In this document: positions 24,964-33,054 of the stretch, piece after piece
Layout: every line of letters begins with the position of its first letter
How positions within the stretch are numbered: the first letter of the stretch is position 1
DNA from: JBBSOK01 sp038259825
Lineage (GTDB): Bacteria; Bacteroidota; Bacteroidia; Flavobacteriales; Flavobacteriaceae
Length of the DNA stretch: 37,116 bases
Direction: 5' to 3'
NCBI GenBank assembly: GCA_038259825.1
Contig: JBBSOK010000011.1
Coordinates: forward strand, 1 to 37,116
The notes under the pieces: generated by a model
What the model saw: the letters and a program-made list of their open reading frames with translations, nothing else
Databases searched by the model: none
What the model was told of the DNA's origin: nothing
Translations under genes and position numbers: made by a program

Positions 24964-25000
24964 AAAAGCGCCATTGCTAAATCTTAGCAATGGCGCTTTT
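24964..25000. terminator. Perfect bidirectional terminator
   Basis: A 17-bp perfect stem (24964-24980 with 24984-25000, starting AAAAGCGCCATTG) has a 3-base loop, with A and T tracts on the two sides. It separates the convergent transglycosylase and TPR genes. Confidence 0.92.
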
Positions 25001-25064
25001 AGTTTTAAAAGAAAATTTATTTTAACTTAAGACTGCTATTTGTTACTTTAAGTGAAAGCTCTTA

Positions 25065-25637
25065 TTAACGTCTTCCGCCACGGCCCTGGCGGCCACCACC
25101 AAATTGTTGTTTTGGTTGCTGTCCCATTTTCTTCATATTATCCTTCATCATTTTAATTTGTTCGTTGAGCATATTATGTTTATCCAGCTTTTTAGCTTCG
25201 GTCATAAGCATCTCAGCCTCTCGCTTACGGTTTTTTGTCATTGCAATTCCGGCTAAGTTTAATTTTGTCATGGCCATATCGGCATCCATATTTAAACCTA
25301 ACTTTTCAGCTTGTTTAAAATATTTTTCAGCTTCATTCATGTTAGTTTGAGAAATCATCAAGCCGTTCAAATAGTTATAATATCCTTCCTGTTTTGGCAC
25401 TAATGCGGTATGTGGATTTCTAATTTTATCCAACCATTTTTTTGCTCCTGGAAAATCTTGTTTTCTAAGTCTTAAAAATGCTAATAAAATAATTTCATTT
25501 TTAAAATAAAGGAAAATGAACATTAAAGCGAGCAAAATAAGCATAATGCCATTACCTATATAGGATTCTGTAAATTGCCAAACTGCCGTTGCAACCATTA
25601 AGGCCGCTAAAACTAATTTAATATTTTTGTTGAACAT
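25065..25637 (-). CDS. DUF2892-like membrane protein with TPR-like helices and an RG-rich tail
   Basis: 190 residues from the ATG of MFNKNIKLVLAAL. A longer frame beginning at a TTG (25676) is rejected because a TACCTTTG -7 box (25666-25659) falls inside it. Two membrane spans (about 7-25 and 29-47) are followed by a soluble helical part with TPR-like repeats (for example YYNYLNGLMISQTNMNEAEK) and a short tail, GGGRQGRGGRR. Flavobacterial relatives are annotated DUF2892. The function is unknown; it is perhaps a membrane scaffold. The Arg-Gly-rich end is reminiscent of RNA-binding tails. It is divergent from rpmH. Confidence 0.78.
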   Translation of the reverse strand: MFNKNIKLVLAALMVATAVWQFTESYIGNGIMLILLALMFIFLYFKNEIILLAFLRLRKQDFPGAKKWLDKIRNPHTALVPKQEGYYNYLNGLMISQTNMNEAEKYFKQAEKLGLNMDADMAMTKLNLAGIAMTKNRKREAEMLMTEAKKLDKHNMLNEQIKMMKDNMKKMGQQPKQQFGGGRQGRGGRR

Positions 25638-25658
25638 GTATATATTTTTGTTGGTCGG

Positions 25659-25666
25659 CAAAGGTA
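25659..25666 (-). promoter_or_regulatory. -7 box for the DUF2892-like gene
   Basis: On the minus strand this reads TACCTTTG, 21 bases before the ATG at 25637. No -33 TTG at the expected spacing was seen. Confidence 0.45.
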
Positions 25667-25700
25667 ACAAAAACAATCAAAAATATTTTATGTTTTGGGT

Positions 25701-25730
25701 TTGCATAAGATAAAATAGATTGTATATTTG
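25701..25730 (+). promoter_or_regulatory. Promoter of rpmH
   Basis: TTG (25701-25703), a 19-base spacer and TATATTTG (25723-25730) form an excellent consensus match. Transcription should start near 25736, giving a leader of about 95 bases. Confidence 0.75.
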
Positions 25731-25739
25731 CACCCGCCT

Positions 25740-25789
25740 ACGCAAAGTACATAGAAATCCCGAAATCTCTACTTAGCGTTTAATTAAAC
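25740..25789 (+). promoter_or_regulatory. Hairpin in the rpmH leader
   Basis: ACGCAAAGTA (25740-25749) pairs with TACTTAGCGT (25770-25779) with a single A-A mismatch, and a 20-base loop between. It overlaps a perfect 12-base palindrome, GTTTAATTAAAC (25778-25789). It may be a leader structure for control of L34 synthesis or mRNA stability; no known leader family was recognised. Confidence 0.35.
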
Positions 25790-25830
25790 AAATAATTAAT
25801 AAAGCTATTTAGCAGTTAAAGAATACTATA

Positions 25831-25992
25831 ATGAGTAAAAGAACATTTCAGCCATCAAAAAGAAAGAGACGTAATAAGCACGGTTTTAGAGAACGTATGG
25901 CTTCTGTAAACGGTAGAAAAGTATTGGCAGCACGTAGAGCAAAAGGTAGAAAGAAACTTTCTGTTTCAACTGAAAGCCGTCACAAAAAATAA
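25831..25992 (+). CDS. rpmH: 50S ribosomal protein L34
   Basis: 53 residues, starting MSKRTFQPSKRKRRNKHGF and ending VSTESRHKK. The KRTFQPSxRKRxxxHGFRxRM pattern, present here from residue 3 to about 23, is diagnostic. It is highly basic and binds 23S rRNA. It has a strong promoter with a structured leader and a terminator directly after it, so it is chiefly monocistronic; carB follows 101 bases later with its own -7 box. dnaA and rnpA are not next to it, in contrast to many other bacteria. Confidence 0.98.
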   Translation: MSKRTFQPSKRKRRNKHGFRERMASVNGRKVLAARRAKGRKKLSVSTESRHKK

Positions 25993-26012
25993 TGTGGATA
26001 AGTCATAAATAG

Positions 26013-26045
26013 AAAGGTGTTGTTTTTTAGCAACACCTTTTTTTT
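26013..26045 (+). terminator. Terminator after rpmH
   Basis: AAAGGTGTTG (26013-26022) pairs with CAACACCTTT (26031-26040) around an 8-base loop, followed by a run of T to 26045. Confidence 0.9.
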
Positions 26046-26061
26046 ATACCCTATTGAATCG

Positions 26062-26069
26062 TAATTTTG
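26062..26069 (+). promoter_or_regulatory. -7 box for carB
   Basis: TAATTTTG matches TAnnTTTG, 24 bases before the ATG at 26094. The -33 position falls in the T tract of the rpmH terminator, and no TTG was seen there. Confidence 0.4.
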
Positions 26070-26093
26070 AATAATTCTTAAAAAACATCAAAA

Positions 26094-28946
26094 ATGCCTA
26101 GAAACAACAAAATTAAATCAGTATTAATTATTGGTTCAGGCCCTATTGTTATTGGGCAAGCCTGTGAATTTGATTACGCAGGTTCACAGTCGCTGCGCTC
26201 ACTTCGCGAAGATGGTATTGAAACTATTTTGATAAATAGTAATCCGGCTACAATTATGACGGATCCATCTATGGCGGACCATATTTATCTTTTGCCTTTA
26301 ACTACAAAAAGCATTGTAAAAATTTTAAAGGAACACCCACAAATAGATGCTGTTTTACCAACAATGGGTGGACAAACTGCCTTAAACCTAGCAATTGAAG
26401 CAGATGAAAAAGGAATTTGGAAGGATTTTAATGTCGAATTAATTGGAGTTGATATTGACGCTATTAATATTACAGAAGACCGTGAGAAATTTCGCGTTCT
26501 TATGGATAAAATTGGAGTAAAAATGGCTCCACAAGCTACAGCAAACTCCTATTTGCAAGGAAAAGAAATTGCACAGGAATTTGGTTTTCCACTTGTAATT
26601 AGAGCTTCGTATACACTAGGTGGGGCAGGAGCAAGTATTGTTTACAAAGAAGAGGATTTTGATGAATTACTTTCCTATGGATTAGAAATTTCACCAATCC
26701 ATGAAGTGATGATCGATAAAGCGATGATGGGCTGGAAGGAGTATGAACTTGAATTACTGCGCGATAAAAATGATAATGTAGTAATTATTTGTGCAATAGA
26801 AAATATGGATCCAATGGGAATCCATACTGGAGACAGTATCACTGTTGCACCTGCAATGACGCTTAGTGACCGAACATATCAACGAATGCGAGATATGGCA
26901 ATGCATATGATGCGCAGTATTGGCGATTTTGCTGGTGGGTGTAACGTTCAATTTGCCGTTAGCCCAGATGAAAAGGAAGATATTATAGCCATTGAAATTA
27001 ATCCAAGAGTTTCACGTTCATCCGCATTAGCTTCAAAAGCAACTGGTTATCCTATAGCAAAAATTGCTTCTAAATTAGCGATTGGCTATCATTTAGATGA
27101 ATTGAGCAATCAAATAACAAAATCTACTTCAGCTTTATTTGAACCTACTTTAGATTATGTAATTGTAAAAATACCACGTTGGAATTTTGATAAATTTGAA
27201 GGTAGCGACAGAACCTTAGGTCTTCAAATGAAAAGTGTTGGAGAAGTGATGGGTATTGGTAGAAGCTTTCAAGAAGCTTTGCATAAAGCCACGCAATCCC
27301 TTGAAATTAAAAGAAATGGCCTTGGTGCCGACGGAAAAAGTTACACAAATTACGAGCAGATTCTAGATAAACTTAAGAATGCAAGTTGGGATCGGGTTTT
27401 CGTAATCTACGATGCTATCCAAATAGGGATTCCATTAAGTAGAATTCACGAAATTACTAAAATTGATATGTGGTTCCTTCGTCAATATGAAGAATTGTAT
27501 CAACTTGAAAAAGAAATTTCCAATTATAATATTGATACGTTGCCAAGAGATTTATTGCTAGAAGCCAAGCAAAAAGGCTATGGCGATAGGCAAATTGCGC
27601 ATATGTTGAAATGTTTGGAAAGCCAAGTTTACAAAAAACGAGACGAGCAAAACATTAAACGTGTTTACAAATTGGTAGATACATGTGCTGCGGAATTTAA
27701 AGCGCAAACGCCATATTATTATTCAACTTTTGAAAATGATATGCAGCTTGAAGGCGGTGAAAAATATGCTGAAAATGACAGTATCGTTACAGACAAAAAG
27801 AAAATAGTTGTATTAGGCTCAGGTCCAAATAGAATAGGACAGGGCATCGAGTTTGATTATTGTTGCGTTCACGGGGTATTGGCTGCTGCAGAACTTGGTT
27901 ACGAAACCATAATGATAAACTGCAATCCTGAAACCGTAAGCACAGATTTTGACGTTGCAGATAAACTTTATTTTGAACCGGTTTTCTGGGAACATATTTA
28001 TGATATAATTCAACACGAAAAACCTGAAGGTGTTATCGTTCAGCTTGGAGGACAAACAGCTTTAAAACTTGCAGAAAAGTTAGATCGTTACGGGATTAAA
28101 ATTATGGGCACTAACTTCAAATCTTTAGATTTAGCTGAAGATAGAGGAAGTTTTTCAAATATTTTGAAAGAAATAAATATTCCATACCCAGAATTTGGAG
28201 TAGCTGAAACTACCGATGAAGCTTTAGCGCTTGCAGACCAATTGGATTTTCCATTATTAATAAGACCATCCTATGTTTTGGGCGGGCAGGGAATGAAAAT
28301 TGTAATTAATAAGAAGGAACTGGAAGCTCACGTTGTAGATTTGCTTCGTAAAATACCAAACAATAAATTATTATTAGATCATTATTTGGACGGTGCTATT
28401 GAAGCAGAAGCAGATGCAATTTGCGACGGCGAAAATGTTTACATAATTGGAATTATGGAACATATTGAACCCTGCGGAATCCATAGTGGCGATAGTAACG
28501 CTACATTGCCTCCTTTCAACTTAGGAGAATTTGTTCTTCAACAAATAAAGGATCATACGCACAAAATTGCCTTAGCACTAAATACGGTTGGATTAATAAA
28601 TATCCAATTTGCCATAAAAGATGATGTGGTTTATATAATTGAAGCAAATCCAAGAGCTTCACGAACAGTTCCATTTATAGCAAAAGCATATGGTGAACCA
28701 TATGTAAATTACGCTACAAAAGTTATGTTAGGCCATAATAAAGTTACAGATTTCGATTTTAAACCGCATTTGGAAGGCTTCGCTATAAAGCAGCCTGTAT
28801 TTAGTTTCAATAAATTCCCGAATGTAAACAAACAATTAGGTCCAGAAATGAAAAGTACCGGAGAAAGTATTTTGTTTATAGACAACTTGCAGGATGATGA
28901 ATTTTACGAATTATACAGTAGAAGAAAAATGTACTTAAGTAAATAA
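26094..28946 (+). CDS. carB: Carbamoyl-phosphate synthase large subunit, short form without the allosteric domain
   Basis: 950 residues. It makes carbamoyl phosphate from bicarbonate, ATP and ammonia delivered by CarA, for pyrimidine and arginine synthesis. Both ATP-grasp halves are present. The first half begins with SVLIIGSGPIVIGQACEFDY and contains VIRASYTLGGAGA. The second begins near 560 with VVLGSGPNRIGQGIEFDYCC and contains LIRPSYVLGGQGM. Each half also has its HSGDS- or HTGDS-type loop. The protein ends about 20 residues after MKSTGESI, so the C-terminal MGS-like regulatory domain (roughly 130 residues in the 1073-residue E. coli protein, binding UMP and ornithine) is absent. The stop is clean, and a length near 950 is, as I recall, usual in flavobacteria, so this is not a truncation artefact. 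carA is not adjacent. Confidence 0.97.
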   Translation: MPRNNKIKSVLIIGSGPIVIGQACEFDYAGSQSLRSLREDGIETILINSNPATIMTDPSMADHIYLLPLTTKSIVKILKEHPQIDAVLPTMGGQTALNLAIEADEKGIWKDFNVELIGVDIDAINITEDREKFRVLMDKIGVKMAPQATANSYLQGKEIAQEFGFPLVIRASYTLGGAGASIVYKEEDFDELLSYGLEISPIHEVMIDKAMMGWKEYELELLRDKNDNVVIICAIENMDPMGIHTGDSITVAPAMTLSDRTYQRMRDMAMHMMRSIGDFAGGCNVQFAVSPDEKEDIIAIEINPRVSRSSALASKATGYPIAKIASKLAIGYHLDELSNQITKSTSALFEPTLDYVIVKIPRWNFDKFEGSDRTLGLQMKSVGEVMGIGRSFQEALHKATQSLEIKRNGLGADGKSYTNYEQILDKLKNASWDRVFVIYDAIQIGIPLSRIHEITKIDMWFLRQYEELYQLEKEISNYNIDTLPRDLLLEAKQKGYGDRQIAHMLKCLESQVYKKRDEQNIKRVYKLVDTCAAEFKAQTPYYYSTFENDMQLEGGEKYAENDSIVTDKKKIVVLGSGPNRIGQGIEFDYCCVHGVLAAAELGYETIMINCNPETVSTDFDVADKLYFEPVFWEHIYDIIQHEKPEGVIVQLGGQTALKLAEKLDRYGIKIMGTNFKSLDLAEDRGSFSNILKEINIPYPEFGVAETTDEALALADQLDFPLLIRPSYVLGGQGMKIVINKKELEAHVVDLLRKIPNNKLLLDHYLDGAIEAEADAICDGENVYIIGIMEHIEPCGIHSGDSNATLPPFNLGEFVLQQIKDHTHKIALALNTVGLINIQFAIKDDVVYIIEANPRASRTVPFIAKAYGEPYVNYATKVMLGHNKVTDFDFKPHLEGFAIKQPVFSFNKFPNVNKQLGPEMKSTGESILFIDNLQDDEFYELYSRRKMYLSK

Positions 28947-29015
28947 GTCTCTCATTTTCAGTTTCCCCATAAGTACTGTTAAATAAATTGCTTATCTTTA
29001 ATAAAAATATGCTAT

Positions 29016-29594
29016 ATGAAAAAAATTACTTTTATCCTTTTTATATTAATCGCCTCAGCTATTTCAGCTCAAACCACTTTTGAAATTCCGTGGCAGATTG
29101 GTAGTAATGGAGAGGCACAAAGTCCAACTATTGAAGTTGGCGATATTGTGAGTTGGACTTGGGGAGATGGTGCCCCACATACGGTTACAAGTCTAGCTGG
29201 CAGTCAAGAGGAATTTGCAACGGCGGTGGAATCTGGTGTAGGCTTTCAATTTTCGTACACATTTACTGAGGTTGGTATAAATCCATATCGTTGTGAAGTT
29301 CATCCAGGAAGTATGTTTGGTACTGTAACGGTTGTACAAAATCTTTCTACACAAGATAAATTCATTAAAAACATCAAATTTTATCCAAATCCGGTAACAG
29401 AAAAATTAACAATTTCTTCTTTATTTAAGGTTGATAAATACCAAATTTATAATGCAATTGGTTCGAAAATAGCTGAAGGTGAAGGTTCAGGAAATTATAC
29501 AAATATTAATATGAGCAGATTAAATAGTGGTTTTTATTTCGTAAAAATTACTTCAGGCGATTTACAAAGTACTTTTAAGATTACCAAGTTATAA
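29016..29594 (+). CDS. T9SS-exported cupredoxin (plastocyanin/pseudoazurin-like)
   Basis: 192 residues: signal peptide (MKKITFILFILIASAISAQ), a cupredoxin domain (about 20-107) and a T9SS type A sorting domain (about 120-192, KFYPNPVTEKL to FKITKL). All four type 1 copper ligands are present: His55 (APHTV), then Cys93, His96 and Met100 in CEVHPGSMFG. It should therefore be a blue copper electron carrier placed outside the cell or on its surface, which is unusual for a soluble electron carrier; copper binding or storage is an alternative. A TATCTTTA box (28993-29000) lies 15 bases before the ATG. A strong terminator follows the gene. Confidence 0.9.
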   Translation: MKKITFILFILIASAISAQTTFEIPWQIGSNGEAQSPTIEVGDIVSWTWGDGAPHTVTSLAGSQEEFATAVESGVGFQFSYTFTEVGINPYRCEVHPGSMFGTVTVVQNLSTQDKFIKNIKFYPNPVTEKLTISSLFKVDKYQIYNAIGSKIAEGEGSGNYTNINMSRLNSGFYFVKITSGDLQSTFKITKL

Positions 29595-29612
29595 AATAAT
29601 TTATAAAATAAT

Positions 29613-29641
29613 AAAAAACCTCGCTAATAGCGAGGTTTTTT
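29613..29641. terminator. Terminator between the cupredoxin and thioesterase genes
   Basis: CCTCGCT (29619-29625) pairs with AGCGAGG (29629-29635), extended by A-T pairs to 29613 and 29641, around a 3-base loop. It can work for both convergent genes. Confidence 0.9.
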
Positions 29642-29661
29642 ATTTGGATATTGCCTAATAA

Positions 29662-30204
29662 TTAAGGTAATAAAACATTATATTTCTTTAATTCTTTCAT
29701 ATATTTTTCGCTTACAAAATTTGTGTCTTCAAATTCATTCTTTCTGTCTTTCTTCATCTGCATTCTTCTAATGGATTTTACAAATCTTCTTACCTCCGTT
29801 TTTGAATCTAAAATTAATCCTGGAACTTCTGCATTTTCTCCATCATCATTTTTGGCAACCATTGTAAAATAAGACGAATTACAATGTTTTTGTATTCCTG
29901 TATGAATATTTTCTGCTTCAACTCTAATTCCAACAATCATTGAAGTATTGCCTACGTAATTAACGGAAGCACGTAGTGTAACTAATTCTCCTACTTCAAT
30001 AGAATTTAGGAAATCTACAGTATCAACTGATGCTGTAACGCAGTAATTTCTACTATGCTTACTTGCGCAGGCAAACGCTATTTGATCCATCAAAGAAAGA
30101 ATATAACCGCCATGAATTTTCCCGCTAAAATTAGTATGAGATGGCAACATTAATTCCGAAAGAATAACTTGTGATTCTTCAACATTTTTATAGGTTTTTT
30201 CCAT
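29662..30204 (-). CDS. Acyl-CoA thioesterase (hotdog fold, YciA/BACH-like)
   Basis: 180 residues from the ATG of MEKTYKNVEESQV. An alternative in-frame ATG at 30246 would overlap the upstream gene by 41 bases and add residues atypical of the family. The hotdog domain (about 8-130) shows HTNFSGKIHGGYILSLMDQIAF, written here only as its landmarks HGGYI and MDQIAF, and TASVDTVDFL. It hydrolyses acyl-CoA to free acid and CoA; cytosolic, hexamer-forming family. A C-terminal extension rich in Lys/Arg and Glu follows. The start is one base after the stop of the small membrane-protein gene (TAGAATG), which indicates translational coupling. The terminator at 29613-29641 closes the operon. Confidence 0.88.
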   Translation of the reverse strand: MEKTYKNVEESQVILSELMLPSHTNFSGKIHGGYILSLMDQIAFACASKHSRNYCVTASVDTVDFLNSIEVGELVTLRASVNYVGNTSMIVGIRVEAENIHTGIQKHCNSSYFTMVAKNDDGENAEVPGLILDSKTEVRRFVKSIRRMQMKKDRKNEFEDTNFVSEKYMKELKKYNVLLP

Positions 30205-30205
30205 T

Positions 30206-30574
30206 CTAATTTCTGTTAAAGTGTGGGGATTGCTCCAAATCCACATCTGTTACAAAATATTTTGTATCACCCCAAAAAAAGAAGGTATCGTAACGTTCTT
30301 CGTACGTAAGTTTTACGTACTGTCCTTGATATTCTTTAAGTTTTTCGACTACGGAATCATTTCCGCCCATTACAGAGAATGGAAAAATCTGGGCACCACT
30401 TATTCCTTGGCTTATTTCGCCTTCCCACGTTTTTATTATTACTCCTTTATGGCTAAATTTAATAAGTTCACCCGCTCGTGTTCCATCGGAATATGTAACC
30501 GTTGAAACAAAAAGGAGATAAACTAAATAAAGGCCAACAATAGAACCTAATATTATAAAGAGGATTTTTTTCAT
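30206..30574 (-). CDS. Small membrane-anchored protein coupled to the thioesterase gene (unknown)
   Basis: 122 residues with an N-terminal membrane anchor (about 3-23, ILFIILGSIVGLYLVYLLFV) and a small beta-rich periplasmic or outer part (for example SDGTRAGELIKFSHKGVIIK and WEGEI). Bacteroidota relatives are often labelled '6-phosphogluconate dehydrogenase', but nothing here resembles that enzyme: no Rossmann GxGxxG, and a third of its length. The true function is unknown. The stop is separated by one base from the thioesterase ATG, so the two genes are translated together. Confidence 0.75.
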   Translation of the reverse strand: MKKILFIILGSIVGLYLVYLLFVSTVTYSDGTRAGELIKFSHKGVIIKTWEGEISQGISGAQIFPFSVMGGNDSVVEKLKEYQGQYVKLTYEERYDTFFFWGDTKYFVTDVDLEQSPHFNRN

Positions 30575-30652
30575 AACTTCGTGATGTAAGATATTACAAG
30601 TTACAAAGTAAGTTGAAAAAATGTTTTATATTTAATTAAATCAATCAATATT

Positions 30653-31501
30653 ATGAAAGTAATCTATACCTCGATCCTTTTTTTATTTTTAACGCATTCT
30701 GTTTTGTCCCAGTTTGGCGGCACTAATTTTTTCGATGGAACATTAAATGATTGGACTAACGAAGATGATACAATTACAGGCTTAACGGTGTTGCCAAATA
30801 ATGATGGCAACAATACAAAATTTTTACAAAAAATAAGTGATGGTTCAAATACGGGTGCTGGTAGATTATCAATTAAAAATGCAGTTAGGTTTTCTGGGGA
30901 TTACACCTGCAATAATCAAGGAGAAATTGATTGTTTGGGAACAATTAATTTAATCCTTAAAAATCTTAACGCATACAATTTAAACATGAGATTAGTATTG
31001 AGTGGCTCTGATGGAACAACTTTGGTTTCAACTAATGCTGTTATCGTTTCGCCGAGCAATGAATACAATTTTATTGAATTCAACCTTTTGGATCCTGATT
31101 TTACTGTCGTATCAGGCAGTGGAAGTGTAGAATCTGTTTACCAAAATGTTACATCCATTAGTATAATACACAATTCCAACATTACGGCAGAAGGTGAAAC
31201 AATTGAAGGTGTTTTTGAAATAGATGCTATTGAAATAATACAGCTTTTAGATACGCCAGACTTGAAGAAAAGTAGTTTCGAAATATACCCAAACCCTACA
31301 AAAGATTTGCTTACTGTTGAATCAGATATTTTATCTAATAAAACATTTACTGTTTTTGATGTTTTAGGAAAAAACATCTTGAGCTTTAAAAGCAAAAATA
31401 GTCTCGTAAATTTTGATATGTCCAAATTAAATTCTGGAGTTTACTTTTTAAAAATTGAAGTTGATGGAAAATTTACAACTAAGAAGTTTATAAAAATTTA
31501 A
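30653..31501 (+). CDS. T9SS-exported protein with a jelly-roll-like domain (unknown)
   Basis: 282 residues: signal peptide (MKVIYTSILFLFLTHSVLSQ), an all-beta N-terminal domain (about 21-200) and a T9SS type A sorting domain (about 213-282, SFEIYPNPTKDLL to KKFIKI). FFDGTLNDWTNEDD and the regular strand pattern resemble galactose-binding or carbohydrate-binding jelly rolls. Two cysteines (YTCNNQGEIDC) could form a small disulfide loop. No catalytic motif was recognised. It may be a surface glycan-binding protein, but this is only a guess from fold-like pattern. A TATATTTA box at 30627-30634 is a near match to a -7 element. No strong terminator follows; a weak AT-rich 7-bp stem is at 31548-31572. 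Confidence 0.78.
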   Translation: MKVIYTSILFLFLTHSVLSQFGGTNFFDGTLNDWTNEDDTITGLTVLPNNDGNNTKFLQKISDGSNTGAGRLSIKNAVRFSGDYTCNNQGEIDCLGTINLILKNLNAYNLNMRLVLSGSDGTTLVSTNAVIVSPSNEYNFIEFNLLDPDFTVVSGSGSVESVYQNVTSISIIHNSNITAEGETIEGVFEIDAIEIIQLLDTPDLKKSSFEIYPNPTKDLLTVESDILSNKTFTVFDVLGKNILSFKSKNSLVNFDMSKLNSGVYFLKIEVDGKFTTKKFIKI

Positions 31502-31597
31502 ATTAAAAATTATTAATCATTAATTCACAACACCTTCAAAATTTTAGTAGATTTATATTTAAATAAAATCTAAGCCAAATTTGAATTAAAAGTAATC

Positions 31598-32983
31598 CTA
31601 ATCTTCATCATCAATTGTATTTCCTAATAATTTTTGATCAATCTTTTTTGAAGTAATAGCACCTAATTGATTTAATTTTTCAACCCGTCTAATTAAATTT
31701 CCTTTTCCTTTCAGTTTAATCAAGGCACTGTCAAAGCTTCCTTGAACTGTACCCATTTGTCGTTGTATTTTCTCTAATTCATCTAATAAATTAACGAAAG
31801 TGTCATATAGTTTTCCTGCTTGTGTTGCAATATCTAAGGCATTCTTCTTTTGTTTATCATTTTGCCATAAATTTTCAACCAAACGCAAAGCTGCAAAAAG
31901 AGTAGATGGCGTAACAATGATTACTTGACGGTTAAACGCTTCCTCATACAAATTTGGTTGGTGAGCCGCCGCAAGTGCAAAAGCAGGCTCAATAGGCACG
32001 AACATAAAAACCGTATCTGGACTTTCATCAATTAAGTAGTGGTATTTCTTTTCACTAAGCTGCAGAACGTGTCTTTTAATACTGTTAATATGATTTTTAA
32101 GGTGTACCAACTTTAGGTCTTCATCGGTTTCGGACACAAAGCGTTCAAAATCCACTAAGGAAACTTTACTATCTACAACCATTTTCTTACTATCAGGTAA
32201 ATGTATTAGCACATCGGTCTGTAGCCTTTTCCCATCATCACTTTTATGTGAATCTTGAAGGGTGTATTCTCTATCCTTTTCAAGCCCAGATTTCTCTAAA
32301 ACACGGGTTAGTATCATTTCGCCCCAATTGCCTTGTATTTTACTATCGCCTTTAAGGGCTTTGGTAAGATTTGTAGCTTCTGTACTTATTTTTTTATTTA
32401 AGTCTGAAAGGTTTTTAATTTGCTCTTTAAGCTCGGAATGTAAGCCAAAATTTTCCTTATTTGTTGAATTAACACGCGCTTCAAACTTTTCAATTTTTTC
32501 CTGAAGTGGCTTCAAAATTCCGTCAATATTCTCTTTATTTTGTTTTGTAAATTTTTCTGATTTTGTTTCAAGAATTTTCTGAGCAAGATTATCAAATGTT
32601 TCGGTAAATTTTTCCTGCAATCTTTCTACATCAACTTTCTGTTCTTTTAGTTTATTTGAAAGATTTTCAAAATCGGACATTTTTCTAGTAAGTTCAATAT
32701 GTAGCGTTTCTTTTTCATTTCTAATCTTTTCTTTTTCAAGATTTAATTCTTTTACAATTGTGTCAAACTTTTGATCCTGCTGTAATTTTTTAATTTCCCT
32801 TTCTTCTAAATCCGTTTTATATGATATCTCTAATTTTTCTTGTTGAAGATTAGATTGCATTAATCGTTCTTCCAATTTACTGGTCTCGCTTTTATTTTTA
32901 AGCCGCGCAAAAAAATTGCCTAAGAAAAAACCAAATAAAAGCGCAATAACACCAAGTATTAAATAGATGAAAAGTTGATCCAA
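31598..32983 (-). CDS. rmuC: RmuC family DNA recombination protein
   Basis: 461 residues: an N-terminal membrane span (about 5-25, FIYLILGVIALLFGFFLG), a long coiled coil (about 30-200) and the RmuC nuclease-like domain (about 210-430) with GNWGEMILTRVLEKSGL, LQTDVLIHLPDSKKMVVDSK and MFVPIEPAFA. RmuC limits inversions and rearrangements between short repeats; restriction-like fold. The start is TTG at 32983: a TAA lies six codons upstream in frame, there is no ATG between, and the next in-frame ATG would remove the membrane anchor. A TATCTTTA box (33029-33022, minus strand) lies 38 bases upstream. The gene follows the importer ATPase by 71 bases on the same strand. Confidence 0.92.
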   Translation of the reverse strand: MDQLFIYLILGVIALLFGFFLGNFFARLKNKSETSKLEERLMQSNLQQEKLEISYKTDLEEREIKKLQQDQKFDTIVKELNLEKEKIRNEKETLHIELTRKMSDFENLSNKLKEQKVDVERLQEKFTETFDNLAQKILETKSEKFTKQNKENIDGILKPLQEKIEKFEARVNSTNKENFGLHSELKEQIKNLSDLNKKISTEATNLTKALKGDSKIQGNWGEMILTRVLEKSGLEKDREYTLQDSHKSDDGKRLQTDVLIHLPDSKKMVVDSKVSLVDFERFVSETDEDLKLVHLKNHINSIKRHVLQLSEKKYHYLIDESPDTVFMFVPIEPAFALAAAHQPNLYEEAFNRQVIIVTPSTLFAALRLVENLWQNDKQKKNALDIATQAGKLYDTFVNLLDELEKIQRQMGTVQGSFDSALIKLKGKGNLIRRVEKLNQLGAITSKKIDQKLLGNTIDDED

Positions 32984-33054
32984 TTGAATTATTTTTTATA
33001 TTGAATAATATATTAAAGCTTTAAAGATACAACGCTATTTTGAATGGCTTCTTT

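Noticed and set aside
30206..30574. 6-phosphogluconate dehydrogenase
   Set aside because: This common label for relatives is not supported: no NAD(P)-binding motif, single membrane anchor, 122 residues.
31548..31572. AT-rich 7-bp inverted repeat between the T9SS protein gene and rmuC as a terminator
   Set aside because: The stem is weak, all but one pair A-T or similar, and no T tract follows; expected by chance in this composition.
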